NCBI GenBank assembly: GCA_900764115.1
Contig: CAAFMR010000214.1
Span: forward strand, 1 to 14,638
Direction: 5' to 3'
Length of the DNA stretch: 14,638 nucleotides
Origin: Clostridia bacterium
Lineage (GTDB): Bacteria > Bacillota > Clostridia > Oscillospirales > Acutalibacteraceae
Below are positions 12,462 to 14,638 of this stretch, piece by piece. The translations under genes and the position numbers were made by a program. Position 1 is the stretch's first letter. Each line of letters begins with the position of its first letter. The notes beneath the pieces are model-generated. The model was not told where the DNA came from. It saw only the letters and a list, made by a program, of their open reading frames with translations, and made no database searches.

Positions 12462-12485
12462 TCTGAAAAAGAGGAGTGAAAACCG

Positions 12486-14006
12486 ATGGAACCATACGAT
12501 CAATATAAGCGTCCGCTGCTGCACCGGTCGGTGACGCCGATGCGCCGTGTGGAAATTCTCCCCAACAAGGCGGCATTTCAGGGATATTCCGTGCGTTCGC
12601 TGGGGACAATCCAGTTCCCCCTGCTGCTGGAGAAGGAGCCGATTATTCTGGATCTGGGCGACCATTATACCGGGTATCTGCACTTAGAGCTGGACAGCGG
12701 CTGTCCGGAGCATATCCCCGATTCCCCCACCAACATTGCGTTCACCTTTGGAGAAATGCCCATCGAGCTGATGGAGACGGTGGCGGATTCGGAGGAGTCG
12801 TTGTCGGTGGGCTGGCTGCAGCAGGATTTTAAGACGGTGGCGTTTATGCCCTATGCCGGCAGTCTGGAGCGGCGGTACTCGTTCCGGTATGTGAAGCTGC
12901 AGCGCACCGATTCGGTGCGGTTTCCCGTTGCGGTGCGGGGGCTGTATCTGGATGCGGTGTCGGCGGTGGATGTGGATGCTGTGGAGCCGGCGGCGGTCAC
13001 CGACCCGCTGCTGCGCCGCATCGACCGGATGTGTGTGAAAACGCTGGCGGAGTGTGAGCAGGACGTGTTTGAGGACGGTCCCAAACGGGATCGCCGCCTG
13101 TGGATCGGCGATCTGCGGCTGCAGGCGCTGGTGGATTACGGGACCTTTCATAATCTGGACCTGATCCGCCGGTGCATCTATCTGTTTGCCGGTCACCGAA
13201 ACCGGGAGGGGTTGGTCGCCCCTTGTGTATTCCCGGATACGCCTCCGTATGTGGATCAGTGGATCTATCTGGATTATTCCCTGTGCTTCGGGCTGTGTCT
13301 GGAGGATTACCGGGAGCATACCGGGGACGAAACGCTGCCCCGGGAATTGTATGATGTAGCGCGGCGGCAGGTGGAATACGCCGCCGAACGGTTCGACCGG
13401 GCTGCCAGACGAATTGAGGCGCCGTTCTTCATTGACCACGGCACCTATGACCGCAGCGTGGCGGCGCTGGGCTATTTTGCCTATGTGCTGCGGCGGATGC
13501 GGCGGCTGGCGGCGGCGCTGGAGCAGCCGACGGAATGGCTGGAGACGCTGACGGAGGAGGCGGACGGGGCGCTGCTGCGCTGCCGGGAGCCGAAAACGGG
13601 TCTGTTCCTGACGGCGGGTGGCGAGCTGTCGTGGCAATCCCAGGTGTGGGCGGCGCTGTCCGGTGCGCTGGAGCGGGAACAGGCGCAGATGCTTTTGATG
13701 GAAACAGCAAAGGTCGATCCGCCGGTGCGGATGTCCTCCCCCTTTATGACCCATTATTATCTGGAGGCGCTATGCGCCTGCGGAATGGAACAACAGGCGA
13801 TGGCGGTGATCCGGGAATACTGGGGCGCCATTCTGGCGGCTGGCTTTGATTGCTGCCCGGAATGCTTCGATATGACAAATGACCGGGTGACGCCCTATTC
13901 CAATCCGGTGCTGAACAGCGCCTGCCACGCCTGGAGCTGTACCCCCAGCTATTGGATTCGGCAATACGGCATTTCGGGAAGAAACACAGGAGGCGACAGC
14001 CAATGA
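12486..14006 (+). CDS. Cytoplasmic GH78-like alpha-L-rhamnosidase-type glycosidase
   Basis: This encodes 506 residues with no signal peptide; GAGGAG (12471-12476) lies 9 nt before the ATG. Residues 1 to about 170 are a beta-sandwich (LDLGDHYTGYLHLEL, RRYSFRYVKL), as found before the catalytic barrel in GH78. Residues from about 180 to the end fit the (alpha/alpha)6 barrel. The signature FEDGPKRDRRLWIGDLR gives D197, D202 and D209, with the spacing of the GH78 acidic cluster (D567, E572 and D579 in Bacillus RhaB, from memory). E459 in CCPECFD sits where family members have WExFD and would be the final catalytic Glu, followed by the typical SACHAWSCTPSYWI. Canonical GH78 enzymes are often 700-1000 residues, so this is a compact form. 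It probably trims imported oligosaccharides. Rhamnose specificity is not certain; other GH78-like activities are possible. Confidence 0.8.
   Translation: MEPYDQYKRPLLHRSVTPMRRVEILPNKAAFQGYSVRSLGTIQFPLLLEKEPIILDLGDHYTGYLHLELDSGCPEHIPDSPTNIAFTFGEMPIELMETVADSEESLSVGWLQQDFKTVAFMPYAGSLERRYSFRYVKLQRTDSVRFPVAVRGLYLDAVSAVDVDAVEPAAVTDPLLRRIDRMCVKTLAECEQDVFEDGPKRDRRLWIGDLRLQALVDYGTFHNLDLIRRCIYLFAGHRNREGLVAPCVFPDTPPYVDQWIYLDYSLCFGLCLEDYREHTGDETLPRELYDVARRQVEYAAERFDRAARRIEAPFFIDHGTYDRSVAALGYFAYVLRRMRRLAAALEQPTEWLETLTEEADGALLRCREPKTGLFLTAGGELSWQSQVWAALSGALEREQAQMLLMETAKVDPPVRMSSPFMTHYYLEALCACGMEQQAMAVIREYWGAILAAGFDCCPECFDMTNDRVTPYSNPVLNSACHAWSCTPSYWIRQYGISGRNTGGDSQ
13988..13993 (+). promoter_or_regulatory. 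Ribosome binding site inside the end of the GH78-like gene
   Basis: AGGAGG lies 9 nt before the ATG at 14003, which overlaps the preceding TGA in an ATGA arrangement. It fixes the start of the last gene and suggests translational coupling. Confidence 0.85.
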
Positions 14007-14638
14007 AACAATCGGTAAAACTGGGCATTATCGGGTTGGGGCAGCGGGGCGACGTGATGCTGGATAATCCCATCATCCCGTTGCTGCCCGATGGGCTGGA
14101 GGTGGTTGCCGTGTGCGACCGGCTGGAGGATCGGACGCAGGCGGCGGCGGATAAGCTGGAACAGGCGGGCGCCCCCCGCCCCTATACCACCACCGACTAC
14201 CGGGAGCTGCTGGCTCTGCCGCAGCTGGATGCGGTGTATATCGCCGTTTCCTGGGAGGATCACGTGGAGGTGGCGACGGCAGCGATGCAGGCGGGAAAAT
14301 ACGTGGGTCTGGAAGCCGGCGGCGCCTATTCGCTGGACGATTGCTACAAGCTGCTGCGGGCATACAAGGAGACCGGCACCGAGCTGATGTTTATGGAAAA
14401 TTGCTGCTACGGCAAGCGGGAGCTGATGCTGCTGCAAATGGTGCGGCAGGGGGCGCTGGGACGGGTGATGCATTGCAGCGGCGCCTATTACCACGATCTG
14501 CGGGAGGAAATCAGCAGCGGCAAGGAAATCCGCCATTATCGCCTGCGCAACTATCTGTATCGCAACGGGGAAAATTACCCCACCCATGAGATCGGTCCGA
14601 TTGCCAAGCTGCTGGATATTAACAACGGCAATCGGTTG
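14003..14638 (+). CDS. GH109-like NAD-dependent glycosidase, Gfo/Idh/MocA fold (N-terminal part)
   Basis: The frame is open from the ATG at 14003 to the window end (212 residues; C-terminus missing). The Rossmann NAD-binding start is clear (KLGIIGLGQRG, then VVAVCDR). The usual Gfo/Idh EKP motif is absent: the site reads VGLEAGGAYSLDDC, like the EVPAA-L segment of GH109. Further GH109-type motifs are MENCCYGKRELMLLQMVRQG, GAYYHDLREE and NGENYPTHEIGPIAKLLDIN. From memory, E149, Y179, R213, Y225 and H228 of Elizabethkingia NagA match E132, Y162, R180, Y192 and H195 here, with identical spacing within each cluster (30 between the first pair; 12 and 3 in the second group). GH109 enzymes cleave by NAD-assisted oxidation, elimination and reduction; the founding activity is on alpha-GalNAc. 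No signal peptide, so cytoplasmic. Substrate unproven; the HEIG in place of HGLG hints at a divergent subgroup. Confidence 0.8.
   Translation, partial: MKQSVKLGIIGLGQRGDVMLDNPIIPLLPDGLEVVAVCDRLEDRTQAAADKLEQAGAPRPYTTTDYRELLALPQLDAVYIAVSWEDHVEVATAAMQAGKYVGLEAGGAYSLDDCYKLLRAYKETGTELMFMENCCYGKRELMLLQMVRQGALGRVMHCSGAYYHDLREEISSGKEIRHYRLRNYLYRNGENYPTHEIGPIAKLLDINNGNRL

Overview
The window looks like a carbohydrate-use locus from a moderately GC-rich, Gram-positive anaerobe. A gut-type member of the Clostridia (Oscillospiraceae/Ruminococcaceae-like) is the best guess. The reasons are strong AGGAGG-type ribosome binding sites, lipoprotein signal peptides, a giant membrane-anchored surface glycosidase, and a sugar ABC transporter without its own ATPase gene. 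Taxonomy is an inference from style; no marker gene is present.

Everything lies on the + strand in tight order. (1) 1-225: the C-terminal end of an unidentified protein. (2) 280-600: a tiny Thr-rich lipoprotein that is little more than a lipid anchor and a linker. (3) 633-8996: a 2787-residue exported protein. It has about nine tandem CBM-like beta-sandwich modules, a rhamnosidase-N-type jelly roll, an Ig-like module and a GH42-like TIM barrel with its companion domains. These are followed by an InlB-type repeat, a Pro/Thr stalk, one transmembrane helix and an unrecognised basic tail predicted to be cytoplasmic. (4) 9089-12420: a lipoprotein sugar-binding protein (NgcE-like in its motifs) and two MalF/MalG-type permeases. 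(5) 12486-14006: a short cytoplasmic GH78-like alpha-L-rhamnosidase-type enzyme. (6) 14003-14638: the first 212 residues of a Rossmann-fold protein. It would pass as a Gfo/Idh/MocA oxidoreductase, but it carries the active-site signature of GH109 NAD-dependent glycosidases.

Gaps are short (54, 32, 92, 19 and 65 nt) and two gene pairs overlap (14 and 4 nt), so one operon is likely. No convincing promoter or U-tract terminator is visible. Two long GC-rich stem-loops without U-tracts (9009-9047 and 12429-12461) bracket exactly the three transporter genes, which suggests segmental mRNA stabilisation or processing.

Working model (inference): the surface enzyme binds a complex glycan through many modules and cuts it outside the cell. 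The binding protein and permeases import the oligosaccharides, powered by a shared MsmX-type ATPase encoded elsewhere. The GH78-like and GH109-like enzymes then finish the breakdown in the cytoplasm. The true substrate is unknown. The GH42-like, GH78-like, GH109-like and NgcE-like signals together suggest a mixed glycan containing rhamnose, galactose and/or amino sugar.
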